Source: Methanocorpusculum sp.
GTDB lineage: Archaea > Halobacteriota > Methanomicrobia > Methanomicrobiales > Methanocorpusculaceae
Direction: 5' to 3'
Assembly: GCF_030655665.1 (NCBI RefSeq)
Contig: NZ_JAUSPQ010000006.1
Coordinates: 124,001 to 188,000 of the forward strand
Length of the DNA stretch: 64,000 nucleotides
This document shows positions 50,866 to 59,758 of the stretch, piece by piece. Numbering within the stretch: position 1 is the first letter of the stretch; each line of letters begins with the position of its first letter. The notes beneath the pieces were generated by a model that was not told where the DNA came from, did no database searches, and saw only the letters and a program-made list of their open reading frames with translations. A program made the position numbers and the translations under genes.

Positions 50866-52860
50866 ATGAGGGCATTACTTATAGGAGTCGGAGGTGCGGG
50901 ATGTCGAATCGTTGAGACGTTATCCCGTCATGATGCAAAAAGTGGTGTGAAAAGTGTCCGCTCTTATGTCTTCGACTCAGATCGTGACCTTATCAATCGG
51001 ATGTCCGGAATCCCCGCGGTTAACCGGATTGTTTTAACACCCATCGATCCGGTAAAAAAGGTTTACGACCGCGGGACGGATTTTGATACTGGTCATCTCG
51101 CAAGTTGTTTTCAGGATGCCGGTGTGGACGAAGTCGATGCAATTTTTGTATGTGCCGGACTTGGCGGCAGAATGGCCGAACTTGTACCGGATTTTGTCAA
51201 ACAGCTGAGTTCCGCATTTCCCGATCCGGTCTTCACTATTCTGACCCTTCCCGGAAGAAACGAAGGGATCAAAGTCTCTGCCCATGCTTCAGAGACCCTT
51301 GAAGCTGTCCGTGCGGTCACAAGTGCCTCTCTTCTCTTCGACAACGAAACATGGTATACACGAATCACCGAGGATATCTCTCTCGCCGCAGAAAAAAACG
51401 GCGTTGCTGCCAAACCAACGCTCGAAGAACTTTATCCCCGGCTGAATGAAGATCTTGCTGCCCGAGTGGGTCTGCTCCTCCGTGCCGGCGAGTTTGGTCT
51501 CAAAGGTGTTGAGTCAGCTGAAGTTGTTTTGGATGCCGGAGAGATCCTGAATACGTTAACAGGCATGGATCTTGTCGCGGTCGGCTATGCGGTGGAAAAA
51601 CTTCCGACAGCATGGTCAAGTTTTATGAAAAGACTCCGAGTTGAGGAGTATCTGCTCAACGAAGGACATCTCAGAACATCCCGAATAGTTGAGCTTGCGA
51701 AAAAAGCGGTGTATGAGGAAATCTCCGTTCCTTGCGACCTTACCTCGGCAGACAAGGCTCTCATTCTCATATCCGGTCCTTCGAAGGAGCTTTCCATGAA
51801 AGGGTTCCAGACAGTTCGCAAATGGATCGACCGGAGTATCAGGGGGCTTGAGATGCGTGCCGGTGATTATCCGGTCAAATCCAAGACGTATGTTGGTGTC
51901 ATCATCGTTCTTGCCGGCATAGAAAATGTGCCCCGGGTCGCTGAGCTTGATGAGATCAGAATGATCTATGAATCGGAACAGACCAAAGTCTATGGTTTCG
52001 AGGAGATAACCGACTCCGACATTCCTCTTTTGACGATGGCAAAAGATGAGGTTATTTTTGAAGACGAATTGGTCGACTTGGGTGAAATACCTGAGGAACA
52101 GGATGATGATTTAGATATTGGTGGCCCCATGGAATTCGAAGACGAGGAAATATTTGAAGAACGTATCGTGGTAGAGCAGACGCCTGATCCTGAGGATGAT
52201 CTTTTTGAGATCGATCCGGTGATCATCCCGACAAAACCTGTCAGGACTCCGGTCGCTGCCCCTCCCAAAAAAGAACCCCCAAAGAAAAAAGATCCGCAGA
52301 TCCTTGTGGGCGGTCCCAAAAAAGTGGAAAAAATCGACAATACCATTCCCCTTCCGAAACGTGAGAAGAAGGAGGACGGTGTTCTCTCAGGCAAGGCAAA
52401 CGTCGGCGGAAATGACAAGCCCAAGGAGATGTACGGAGGTGAAAGAAAACCTGCTGTTGGAACAAGGAAAAGACCGGACGCATCCGAGTCCGGTGTTCTG
52501 GAGGGCTCGATATCTATGGGTCGCGGTCAGCAGCTTCCGAGAGAAACCGACGGTCATGTCCGAATGGCAGATACCCAGCGCCCGAGGGAAACCGATGGTC
52601 ATGTCCGAATGGCAGATACCCAGCGTCCGAAGGATACTTCGGATGATAAGGTTCGGATGAAAACATCCCAACGTCCAAACGACACCGGAGGTTCGATCAG
52701 GGCTGGAAGTTCCCAGAGAGCAAAAGATGACACTGCGGGGATAAAAATGCAGGGGAACAAAATCGCAAAAGATGTGAACCAGCCGATTCGTGTTACGTCG
52801 ATCCCTCTCCCGAAAAATATTGACGGCAAAGTAGAAGCGAAGAAAAAAAAGCAGACCTGA
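50866..52860 (+). CDS. Divergent FtsZ/tubulin-like protein with long charged tail
   Basis: 664 residues. The N-terminal about 400 residues carry a tubulin/FtsZ Rossmann-like start, MRALLIGVGGAGCRIVETL, then DSDRDLINRM and AIFVCAGLGGRMAELVPDFVKQL. The latter takes the place of the canonical GGGTGTG tubulin signature, so nucleotide binding is changed. NLxxA-type residues are not clear. A long acidic then Pro/Lys/Arg-rich tail follows (about 400-664), including a tandem repeat at residues about 558-588. Noncanonical FtsZ-like families in archaea and bacteria are associated with membrane remodelling. The neighbouring Ig-like membrane protein supports that context. Not a normal cell-division FtsZ. 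Confidence 0.65.
   Translation: MRALLIGVGGAGCRIVETLSRHDAKSGVKSVRSYVFDSDRDLINRMSGIPAVNRIVLTPIDPVKKVYDRGTDFDTGHLASCFQDAGVDEVDAIFVCAGLGGRMAELVPDFVKQLSSAFPDPVFTILTLPGRNEGIKVSAHASETLEAVRAVTSASLLFDNETWYTRITEDISLAAEKNGVAAKPTLEELYPRLNEDLAARVGLLLRAGEFGLKGVESAEVVLDAGEILNTLTGMDLVAVGYAVEKLPTAWSSFMKRLRVEEYLLNEGHLRTSRIVELAKKAVYEEISVPCDLTSADKALILISGPSKELSMKGFQTVRKWIDRSIRGLEMRAGDYPVKSKTYVGVIIVLAGIENVPRVAELDEIRMIYESEQTKVYGFEEITDSDIPLLTMAKDEVIFEDELVDLGEIPEEQDDDLDIGGPMEFEDEEIFEERIVVEQTPDPEDDLFEIDPVIIPTKPVRTPVAAPPKKEPPKKKDPQILVGGPKKVEKIDNTIPLPKREKKEDGVLSGKANVGGNDKPKEMYGGERKPAVGTRKRPDASESGVLEGSISMGRGQQLPRETDGHVRMADTQRPRETDGHVRMADTQRPKDTSDDKVRMKTSQRPNDTGGSIRAGSSQRAKDDTAGIKMQGNKIAKDVNQPIRVTSIPLPKNIDGKVEAKKKKQT
52538..52627 (+). 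repeat. 45-bp tandem repeat in the FtsZ-like tail
   Basis: Two near-identical 45-bp units (starts 52538 and 52583) encode PRETDGHVRMADTQ twice, followed by weaker versions with the same pattern (KDTSDDKVRMKTSQRP; NDTGGSIRAGSSQR; KDDTAGIKM). The tail is thus a degenerate array of about 15-residue units, each with an R/K-x-x-D/T-G-x-V-R-M-like core. Confidence 0.8.
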
Positions 52861-52866
52861 TTTCTT

Positions 52867-53289
52867 TCACTCCTCCAGCACAAATCCATCTACTTTTTCC
52901 GGCTCGACTGGGTTTTGTCCCATATGGATGTGAATGGGGCACCCCTCCTCTTCATGCCCGCCGTTTTTCATCACCCAGGTGAGAAGCGGAATCAGCAGTT
53001 CGCGTAACTCCCATCCCGCTACGGTCAGATAATATCTGACGGTTGGTGGACATGTGTCCTGCACCCTTCTCTCGACCAGTTCCTTCTCTTCAAGGTCCTT
53101 GAGCGTTACAGAAAGTGTTTTTGAACTGACGTCGCACAGTCCGCGTTTCAGCTCGTTAAAGCCTGCAGATCCCGAGTTTCCTATCACTGCGATGATCATG
53201 AGGGCCCATTTTTTACTGATCGTATCCAGGATTCCGTGCAGCGGACAGAAACATATGGTCGTGTGTTCAGATATTTCCAAAGTACCCAC
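52867..53289 (-). CDS. HxlR-family transcription regulator
   Basis: 140 residues. CPLHGILDTISKKWALMIIAVIGNSGSAGFNELKRGLCDVSSKTLSVTLKDLEEKELVERRV is the HxlR winged helix with its signature Cys-Pro near the N-terminus and KW. A short C-terminal part with HEEEGCPIHIHMGQ may sense metal or redox state (Cys/His). Divergent from the XRE regulator. Target genes unknown. Confidence 0.85.
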   Translation of the reverse strand: MGTLEISEHTTICFCPLHGILDTISKKWALMIIAVIGNSGSAGFNELKRGLCDVSSKTLSVTLKDLEEKELVERRVQDTCPPTVRYYLTVAGWELRELLIPLLTWVMKNGGHEEEGCPIHIHMGQNPVEPEKVDGFVLEE

Positions 53290-53442
53290 CTCTCAATGAT
53301 TTTATGTTATGATTCGGATAGTAATAAATTTAACACTAAGTTACAAAAGGAAATCATATGGTTTGTGAGCCTCCCAACACTCGGCCAATTTGAATCTCAA
53401 ATGATATTATTTATCTCAGAAAATATACTATACTATGTTAAT

Positions 53443-53928
53443 ATGTTTGAACAGAGAATATTTGAAACCGATTTTCGCGTGGCATTGTCCGAAGAGCTTG
53501 ACCGCAGGGGGTTAAGCATCCGCCAGCTCTCGGAAATGACCGGGATACCTGCTGTTACTCTGTATAAAATCGCATCTGGGGAACGGGACCCCCGGTTATC
53601 TACCGTGAAAAAAATCGTCGCCGTTTTCTCCCCTCATCACGGCAAATTCATTGCCCTGATTGCAGCAAAGTTCCTCCTTGATGAGAACGAAGGCGTAAAA
53701 ATCGAGGCAAACGGAACCGAGTACAGGATCAAAGGGTATGCGGCAAACTCTCTCGAAGACTGTCTTATCGTTTCTGTCCGTGCAAGAAATGACGGAGCAG
53801 CCGGTATTATCTGTGCGCCCATCCTGGCTTCTCTCATCGAAAAAATGGTGGATGTTCCGGTCGCGATTCTGAAACCGGATGGGCATGCCGTCCTTGGAGC
53901 GGGAGAATCAATTGCAAAACGACTGTAA
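53443..53928 (+). CDS. XRE-type regulator with C-terminal ligand domain
   Basis: 161 residues from MFEQRIFETD; the frame upstream is non-coding in character. The N-terminal HTH (LSEELDRRGLSIRQLSEMTGIPAVTLYKIASGERDPRLSTVKKIVAVF) is clear. The rest (YRIKGYAANSLEDCLIVSVRARNDGAAGIICAPILASLIEKMVDVPVAILKPDGHAVLGAGESIAKRL) looks like an alpha/beta ligand-binding domain I do not recognise. The TATA-like ATATACTATA is about 20 nt from ATG, so the mRNA is probably leaderless. No SD sequence. Confidence 0.75.
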   Translation: MFEQRIFETDFRVALSEELDRRGLSIRQLSEMTGIPAVTLYKIASGERDPRLSTVKKIVAVFSPHHGKFIALIAAKFLLDENEGVKIEANGTEYRIKGYAANSLEDCLIVSVRARNDGAAGIICAPILASLIEKMVDVPVAILKPDGHAVLGAGESIAKRL

Positions 53929-53936
53929 AACAAGAA

Positions 53937-54020
53937 CGCTGAGGGGGAGATTTGAACTCCCGAGAGACTTTCGCCTCACGGGCTTTCCAGGCCCGCGCCC
54001 TACCGCTAGACTACCTCAGC
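53937..54020 (-). tRNA. tRNA-Ser (anticodon GGA)
   Basis: On the minus strand the gene begins GCTGAGGTAGTCTAGCGGT. The anticodon arm is CGGGC-CTGGAAA-GCCCG (anticodon GGA), then a long class II variable arm around GAGGCGAAAGTCTC, the T-arm GGGAGTTCAAATCTCCC, and acceptor CCTCAGC paired with GCTGAGG. Discriminator G (53937). No encoded CCA. No intron. Confidence 0.95.
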
Positions 54021-54057
54021 ATTAAAACTAGCATAAAAGATGTGTTCTCAGCCTTTA

Positions 54058-54906
54058 TTAACTTACTGAGTTGGGGGTGACGAAAACCCGTGTTGATTTC
54101 GCTATCAGACCAGGGTTGCCGCAGACGATTTTGTCTGAATCAAACAGTGAATCGGCAAGAGCGATCAGTTTCCCGCTTTGCGTGATCAGAGCAACACTCT
54201 GGCCGCGTGAGAATTTTTCTACTGATAATGCTCCGACTCCAGCCAGAATGGCCCCATTTGCCACAGCTTTTGCCGCACTGTCCCTGATGATAATCTTAGG
54301 GATATCTGCTATTGCCTGTTCGGGAGGAAGGATCATTGCTGAAAGTGCCGCTTCGTCTTTCATCTCCACCGCATCACGGATATCTTGAAGGGTGTGTGCC
54401 TCCTCGCATGAAAATCCGCCGGATTTTGTCCGCCGCAGTTCTACCATCTGACCGCCGCATCCGAGAACATTTCCTATGTGAACACAGACTGATCTGATAT
54501 AGGTCCCTGCTTCGCACCGGACCCTCAGAAGGACTAGTCTGTCCTGCATGTCGATGAGTTCGATTCTGTAGATCACCCGTATACGAAGTGCACGTTTTAC
54601 TGCAGAGCGTCTCGGCGGCCGCTGATATACTCTGCCGGTAAATTGTTTTACGACCTCCTCGACACGTTCACGCGGAATGTCCGCATGCAGACGCATACAT
54701 GCTACGTACTCTTTTTCATGCTGAAGCAGAAGTGGCGCCAGTCGTACAGCTTTTCCCAGCATGACGACGAGGACTCCCGAGACCATGGGATCAAGCGTTC
54801 CTGAATGTCCCACATCGGATTTCAGCATTTTGCCGACCCAGGCAGCAACCTGGTGGCTGGTGGGTCCCCGCGGCTTGTCGACCAGGATGACCCCGGTATA
54901 TCCCAT
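54058..54906 (-). CDS. tRNA/rRNA pseudouridine synthase TruB/Cbf5
   Basis: 282 residues. LVDKPRGPTSHQVAAWVGKML, then GHSGTLDPMVSGVLVVMLGKA with the catalytic Asp, CEAGTYIRSVCVHIG, and GGQMVELRRTKSGGF. The C-terminal part (KAVANGAILAGVGALSVEKFSRGQSVALITQSGKLIALA) is a PUA domain. Archaeal Cbf5 works in box H/ACA RNPs and also modifies tRNA U55. Slightly shorter than typical (about 330). Its stop is close to the tRNA-Ser gene; its start overlaps the HemD stop by one base. Confidence 0.9.
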   Translation of the reverse strand: MGYTGVILVDKPRGPTSHQVAAWVGKMLKSDVGHSGTLDPMVSGVLVVMLGKAVRLAPLLLQHEKEYVACMRLHADIPRERVEEVVKQFTGRVYQRPPRRSAVKRALRIRVIYRIELIDMQDRLVLLRVRCEAGTYIRSVCVHIGNVLGCGGQMVELRRTKSGGFSCEEAHTLQDIRDAVEMKDEAALSAMILPPEQAIADIPKIIIRDSAAKAVANGAILAGVGALSVEKFSRGQSVALITQSGKLIALADSLFDSDKIVCGNPGLIAKSTRVFVTPNSVS

Positions 54907-55601
54907 CAGTGGCTCTCCGTCACAAGATAGGCATTCAAAGCTTTGAGTGTTCCTTCAATGGATCCGTCCCCTATTACGGCAGGGGCATCTCCTCCGTACA
55001 TCATCTCATTTGCCGTGACCTCTCCTATTGCCATCTGGATTATGTTTTCCATCTTTGGAAGTATTGCCAGCTTGAATGCTATTGGGCTCGTGAATAAAAT
55101 TGCGTCAACTCCTGTCAGATCCATGACTTCATCTGTCTTTTCCACGTCATAACAGATGTATTCTATGGGAATCCCTCCTGCATGTATGATGTCTTCGGCC
55201 AGTTTGGGGTAGGTATTTCCTGCTCTCGGGATCCCGATTTTCTTCCCGCGGATCCATTTGTCGAGATACAACACAAGATCCTTTGTGTAGAAAAACGGCA
55301 GCATCTCTGCGGCGAGTCCAATGTTATGCAGAATTTTTGCGGTTTGCGGTCCGTTTGCTATTATCCTGACTTTGGACGCTAGCTGCTGCTTGATGCAGTG
55401 TCCTAGTTTTTCAGCGACAAATGCATTCGGGAAAAAGATGGCATCAAACTCCTCTCCGTTTGCTGCTTTAATAAAACTCTCAATAACCTCCATATTTTTG
55501 ACCGGTTTGATAGGTGAAACGACCTTTGCCTTATGATTGTATTTCTCGCAAAGGGCAGCGTCCTCTAAAGCCCCGGTATGGCGGGTTATGGCAATTAACA
55601 T
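54906..55601 (-). CDS. hemD: Uroporphyrinogen-III synthase
   Basis: 231 residues from MLIAITRHTG at 55601. A longer frame to 55730 adds a polar non-homologous stretch. Two-domain alpha/beta pattern: FDAIFFPNAFVAEKLGHCI, KVRIIANGPQTAKILHNIGL, KKIGIPRAGNTYPKLAEDIIHAGGIPIEYICYDVE, DAILFTSPIAFKLAI and AIGEVTANEM. HemD is divergent in sequence, so the call rests on fold-like pattern and adjacency. It closes the tetrapyrrole ring for F430, cobamide and siroheme synthesis. Confidence 0.75.
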   Translation of the reverse strand: MLIAITRHTGALEDAALCEKYNHKAKVVSPIKPVKNMEVIESFIKAANGEEFDAIFFPNAFVAEKLGHCIKQQLASKVRIIANGPQTAKILHNIGLAAEMLPFFYTKDLVLYLDKWIRGKKIGIPRAGNTYPKLAEDIIHAGGIPIEYICYDVEKTDEVMDLTGVDAILFTSPIAFKLAILPKMENIIQMAIGEVTANEMMYGGDAPAVIGDGSIEGTLKALNAYLVTESH

Positions 55602-55655
55602 ATATGCACTTATTGGACTGTTAGATTTAATAGTCGTTGTGTCTAAATCACTATT

Positions 55656-56882
55656 ATGTTCGGGGTTGTGGCCGGATTTTTTGCGGGTGTCGTCTGCGGG
55701 ACCATCTCCGGTTTTGTCCCGGGTATTCATTCAAATACCGTTGCGGGAATTCTTGCCGCACTTTCCGTTCCTCTGATTCTTGTATTCGGCGTTGAGGGTG
55801 TTTGTGTGATGATCGTATCAATGATGATCGTTCACACGTTTGTAGATATCCTCCCCTCAACGTTTTTGGGTGTTCCCGATCCGGATACCGTCCTCTCGGT
55901 TCTTCCTGCACACAACCTATGTCTCCTGGGAAATGGCCAGGAAGCGGTCAGAGTTTCTGCCCTTGGCAGTCTGTGGGGATTTATGTTATGCCTCCCGCTC
56001 TTTGCTCTGTTTGTGTTCGTTCTTCCATCAGTTCAGGAGTATGTTGATTGGGGCATTGGTCTCGTGATCCTGCTTGCTGCCGGGCTTCTGATCGTATTCA
56101 GCAAAGCTCCTGCCTGGTCATTTTCAGTTTTTCTCGTGTCTGGTTTACTTGGGGTTTATGCGATGCGGTTTTCGTATTTCTCCTTTGGTGTGTTTGGGAT
56201 AGGAGAGATCCTCCTGCCTCTCCTTACGGGTCTCTTTGGCATTCCTGTTCTTATCACGTCGATGAGATCTCTGGTAAAGCCTGCCGAGCAGATTTTTACC
56301 GGACTCATGATATCACAGAAAACGATCCTGAAAAACGGCTTCAAAGGGGCTATTGCCGGCGCGATTGTCGGGTGGCTTCCGGGTTTTTCAAGTGGGACCG
56401 CAAATGCTTTGCTTGCCGTCCGAAGAAGCTCAGATTTCGAAAAAATGGATCCAAGGGAGTATCTCGTCTCAACATCTGCGGCGAACACGGCAAATGCCGT
56501 TTTGGGTCTTGCGGCCCTGTATGCGCTTGGGAGAATGCGTTCAGGTGCAATGGTGACTCTTGCATCGTTCGATCTCCCCTCGATCTATCTGCTGGTCCTG
56601 GCAGCAGGGGTCGCGGCTCTGGCCGGCTACTTTGTAACGGTCGGCGCCTCGACATTCAGCCGGGTGTTTATGAGCATAAATCAAAGAGTCCTTGCCAGAG
56701 TTGTTCTTATTTTTCTGGTTGGCATGACGGTGATCTTTTGTGGCCCCTTCGGTGTTTTGATTTTGATACTTTCAACGCTTGTCGGCCTGATCCCCGGGAT
56801 GATCGATATCCCGAGGATCTTCTGTATGGGGGCAATAATGCTCCCTGTGATGCTTTTTACGCTCGGGATCTTAAATTTTTGA
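55656..56882 (+). CDS. TctA-like (tripartite tricarboxylate permease family) membrane protein
   Basis: 408 residues with about ten to twelve spans. GTISGFVPGIHSNTVAGILAAL near the N-terminus and GAIVGWLPGFSSGTANALLAV near the middle are paired GxxPG.(H/S)(S)NT motifs of the TctA/DUF112 (COG1784) group. Archaeal members stand alone, without TctB/TctC, as here. Substrate unknown. Starts about 54 bases from the divergent HemD start. It ends 12 bases inside the convergent dUTPase-like gene. Confidence 0.8.
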   Translation: MFGVVAGFFAGVVCGTISGFVPGIHSNTVAGILAALSVPLILVFGVEGVCVMIVSMMIVHTFVDILPSTFLGVPDPDTVLSVLPAHNLCLLGNGQEAVRVSALGSLWGFMLCLPLFALFVFVLPSVQEYVDWGIGLVILLAAGLLIVFSKAPAWSFSVFLVSGLLGVYAMRFSYFSFGVFGIGEILLPLLTGLFGIPVLITSMRSLVKPAEQIFTGLMISQKTILKNGFKGAIAGAIVGWLPGFSSGTANALLAVRRSSDFEKMDPREYLVSTSAANTANAVLGLAALYALGRMRSGAMVTLASFDLPSIYLLVLAAGVAALAGYFVTVGASTFSRVFMSINQRVLARVVLIFLVGMTVIFCGPFGVLILILSTLVGLIPGMIDIPRIFCMGAIMLPVMLFTLGILNF

Positions 56883-57302
56883 TTTGACCGCGCCGTAACT
56901 ATCCTGATAATTTCCATTGTATACGTTTTCCACTTTACCCTCAACAGAGTGGATGAGCATCTGGACGACCCGCATCCCTTTTGTTACTGGTATGTCCTCG
57001 GGTCCGTAGTTTGCCATGCAGAGTGTCAGGTTTCCGCGAAATCCCGGGTCGATATATCCTGCACCGAGCACAATTCCTTTTCTCCCGAACGATGATCGTC
57101 CCCAGAGTGTTGCGCAGAGATCTTCCGGGAGACTGACAAATTCCATCGTCGGAACAAGTGTCAGTTCACCTTTTTTTATTGTGATATCTTCTGCACTTCT
57201 GAGGTCGTATGATGAAGGCTGAAGAGATTCCTCGGCAAACGGGTCTATGCCCAGTGTCCCATTTTTGATGCGGATCCTGATTATTGATGAAGAAAGAACC
57301 AT
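56871..57302 (-). CDS. Dcd/Dut-family nucleotide hydrolase, probably dUTPase
   Basis: 143 residues. PSSYDLRSAEDI, TLWGRSSFGRKGIVLGAGYIDPGFRGNLTLCMANYG...MRVVQMLIH. This is the trimeric dCTP deaminase/dUTPase fold with the R-S-S and G-x-IDPGF motifs. Where deaminases carry the catalytic Glu (LTLE-), this protein has Cys (LTLCM), so deamination of dCTP is doubtful and dUTP diphosphatase activity is more likely. It is shorter than usual Dcd (about 170-190). 42 bases before tRNA-Arg on the opposite strand. Confidence 0.75.
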   Translation of the reverse strand: MVLSSSIIRIRIKNGTLGIDPFAEESLQPSSYDLRSAEDITIKKGELTLVPTMEFVSLPEDLCATLWGRSSFGRKGIVLGAGYIDPGFRGNLTLCMANYGPEDIPVTKGMRVVQMLIHSVEGKVENVYNGNYQDSYGAVKSKI

Positions 57303-57343
57303 ACAAGATAATACGCACCGGATACAAATATACTATTAACTCT

Positions 57344-57415
57344 GGACTTGTAGGGTAGTGGATATCCTTTCGGGCTTCGAACCCGAAGAACCGGGTTCGA
57401 TCCCCGGCAGGTCCG
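57344..57415 (+). tRNA. tRNA-Arg (anticodon TCG)
   Basis: GGACTTG acceptor paired (with one G-U) with CAGGTCC. D arm TAGGGTAGTGGATATCC. Anticodon arm TCGGG-CTTCGAA-CCCGA (anticodon TCG). Short variable loop. T arm CCGGGTTCGATCCCCGG. Discriminator G at 57415. No CCA encoded, no intron. A TATA-like AATATACTATT lies about 12-18 bases upstream. Confidence 0.95.
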
Positions 57416-57569
57416 TCTTCTGCTCATAAAGAGCGCATACTAAAACGCTGTATTTGCTGTTTTTTTCGTGTTGGGTTGCAAATGGGCTGAAATCTGCCGC
57501 TGATTCCTTTTTAAAATCATAATATATTTAAGCAGAGGAAAGCAATTTTAACGTGAGGTGTAAAGAACT

Positions 57570-58553
57570 ATGACTTATGGAATTGAGTTTGTTCCAGGAA
57601 ACGTAAATGTCAAACAGGTAGTTAACTACTGCCAGCTCGCAGAGAGCAAAGACATTGATTTCGCATGGATTACCAACCACTACAACAACCGCCACTGTTA
57701 CCCGGTCTTAACCGCAGTAGCACTGGCAACGACCTCTCTTAAGATGGGTCCGGGTATCATGAATGCATTCACTGACACTCCGGCATCAATGGCATCCTTT
57801 GCCTGCACTCTTAACGAGATCTCCGATGGACGTGCAACCCTCGGTATCGGTCCAGGTGACCTGTCAACCCTTCCGAAGCTGGCAATCAAGGCAGAAAAGC
57901 CCGTTGCAAGACTTGGTGAAGCAATTGACCAGATCCGCGCACTCTGCAGTGGTGCAGAAGTAAAGAAAGACGGCAAAGAGTTCTTCGACTACGATGGTGC
58001 AAAACTTACTGGTGTTACTCTCCCAGGCAAGAAAGGTATCCCAATCTACGTCGGTGCACAGGGACCCAAAGTCCTTGAGCTCGCAGGACTGAAAGGCGAC
58101 GGTGCACTTATCAACGCATCCAACCCCAAAGACTTCGCAATTGCAATCCCAATCATCAAAGCAGCATGCGAAACTGTTGGCAAGAAAGGATTCGATGTCG
58201 GTGCATACACTGCACTTTCGATCGACAAAGATGAGAAGAAAGCAAAGAAGGCAGCAAAGATCGTTGCAGCATTTATTGCAGCAGGATCTCCCGAAGCACT
58301 TCTTCTCCGCCACGGACTCGACCTTGCAAACGTAGCAAAGATCAAGGACGCACTGTCCCGCTTTGACTTCGGTGCAGTCGGTGGACTTGTAACTGACAAA
58401 GAAATTGAAGCATTCACCATCTGCGGTACCCCAGACACTATCCGCCAGAAGTGTGAAGACCTTACCAACGCAGGCGTTACTCAGATCATCTTCGGTTCCC
58501 CACTTGGACCCGACATGACGACCTCAATCCGCCTTCTTGGCAAGATTATGTAA
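57570..58553 (+). CDS. mer: F420-dependent methylenetetrahydromethanopterin reductase
   Basis: 327 residues, luciferase-like TIM barrel: MTYGIEFVPGNVNVKQVVNYCQLAESKDIDFAWITNHYNNRHCYPVLTAVALATTSLKMGPGIMNAFT (conserved F420-binding opening), GRATLGIGPGDLSTLPKL, GIPIYVGAQGPKVLELAGLKGDGALINASNP. It reduces methylene- to methyl-tetrahydromethanopterin in methanogenesis. TATA-like ATAATATATTTA around 57520-57531 and GAGGTG before ATG. T-rich run after the stop (58570-58586) as terminator. Confidence 0.97.
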   Translation: MTYGIEFVPGNVNVKQVVNYCQLAESKDIDFAWITNHYNNRHCYPVLTAVALATTSLKMGPGIMNAFTDTPASMASFACTLNEISDGRATLGIGPGDLSTLPKLAIKAEKPVARLGEAIDQIRALCSGAEVKKDGKEFFDYDGAKLTGVTLPGKKGIPIYVGAQGPKVLELAGLKGDGALINASNPKDFAIAIPIIKAACETVGKKGFDVGAYTALSIDKDEKKAKKAAKIVAAFIAAGSPEALLLRHGLDLANVAKIKDALSRFDFGAVGGLVTDKEIEAFTICGTPDTIRQKCEDLTNAGVTQIIFGSPLGPDMTTSIRLLGKIM

Positions 58554-58878
58554 ATTCGGTACAACCGATTTTACCCTTTTTCTTTTAACATTATTATCCA
58601 GACATTTTTGACTGAATCGGGCGGAATGCTCTTCACTCTCTCGATATCTTGCTCTTATTAATAATAACTGAAAAAAATCCTTGTCATAGACGCGATTCTT
58701 TCAGTGGTCCGTCTATTATTATCTAAAAAAGATTATCTTGAAAAATAGTATATGTGATATTTCACACCCTCCTTCATCCAAAACCCTGATATAACGTCAG
58801 TGGTATATTGAATAAGGTATTCTAATGATGGGTCACCCGCCTTTCAAAAGATAAAAACTATACAATCCGTGAGTGTTC
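58554..58878 (+). promoter_or_regulatory. Gap after mer: terminator and pdxS promoter
   Basis: About 325 bases without a gene. T-rich stretches at about 58569-58586 act as the likely mer terminator. An AT-rich block with AAAAAGATTATCTTG (58724-58739) and GTGGTATATTGAATAAGG (58800-58817) contains a TATA-like element. pdxS starts at 58879 without a clear SD. Nothing else is recognised. Confidence 0.4.
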
Positions 58879-59754
58879 ATGACAGAAAATCGTTCAAAAC
58901 TTAACAAGGAACTTGCACAGATGCTGAAAGGAGGAGTGATTATGGATGTCACATCTCCAGAGCAGGCAAAAATCGCAGAGGATGCAGGAGCCTGTGCTGT
59001 TATGGCTCTCGAGCGTATCCCTGCTGATATTCGTGCCGCCGGGGGCGTGTCCCGAATGAGCGACCCGAAGATGATTAAGAGTATCCAGAAAGCGGTCTCG
59101 ATTCCGGTTATGGCCAAAGTCCGTATCGGTCATTTTGTTGAAGCTCAGATTCTGGAAGCCATCGAGATTGATTACATCGACGAAAGTGAAGTTCTCTCCC
59201 CGGCTGACGATCTCAATCACATCGATAAAACGCAGTTCAATGTTCCTTTTGTCTGCGGTGCCCGTGATCTCGGCGAGGCTCTTCGCCGCATTGCCGAAGG
59301 TGCAACGATGATCAGAACTAAAGGCGAGGCAGGTACCGGGGACATTGTCCAGGCTGTTCGTCATATGCGCACATTGAACGGCGAGATCCGCCGCGTTGTC
59401 AGTCTCCGTCAGGATGAATTGTACGTTGCCGCAAAAGATATGCAGGTCCCGATCTCTCTTCTGCAGTATGTTCATGACAATGGAAAACTCCCGGTGGTAA
59501 ACTTTGCAGCAGGAGGAGTTGCCACTCCGGCAGATGCCGCTCTAATGATGCAGCTTGGTGCTGAGGGCGTTTTTGTCGGCTCAGGTATTTTCAAATCAGG
59601 AAACCCGGCAAAGCGTGCAGCGGCTGTTGTGAAGGCCGTTACGAACTATAATAACCCGTCCATCCTTGCAGAGCTCTCCGAAGATCTTGGTGAGGCAATG
59701 GTCGGTATCAATGCAGACGAAATCTCTATTCTGATGGCGGAACGGGGAAAATAA
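58879..59754 (+). CDS. pdxS: Pyridoxal 5'-phosphate synthase, PdxS lyase subunit
   Basis: 291 residues from [57 protein letters not shown] is the PdxS signature, followed by [34 protein letters not shown] (with the catalytic Lys) and [31 protein letters not shown]. It joins ribose or ribulose 5-phosphate, glyceraldehyde 3-phosphate and ammonia into PLP. pdxT starts 4 bases after its stop. An in-frame GTG at 58873 is less likely. Confidence 0.97.
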   Translation: MTENRSKLNKELAQMLKGGVIMDVTSPEQAKIAEDAGACAVMALERIPADIRAAGGVSRMSDPKMIKSIQKAVSIPVMAKVRIGHFVEAQILEAIEIDYIDESEVLSPADDLNHIDKTQFNVPFVCGARDLGEALRRIAEGATMIRTKGEAGTGDIVQAVRHMRTLNGEIRRVVSLRQDELYVAAKDMQVPISLLQYVHDNGKLPVVNFAAGGVATPADAALMMQLGAEGVFVGSGIFKSGNPAKRAAAVVKAVTNYNNPSILAELSEDLGEAMVGINADEISILMAERGK

Positions 59755-59758
59755 TTTT

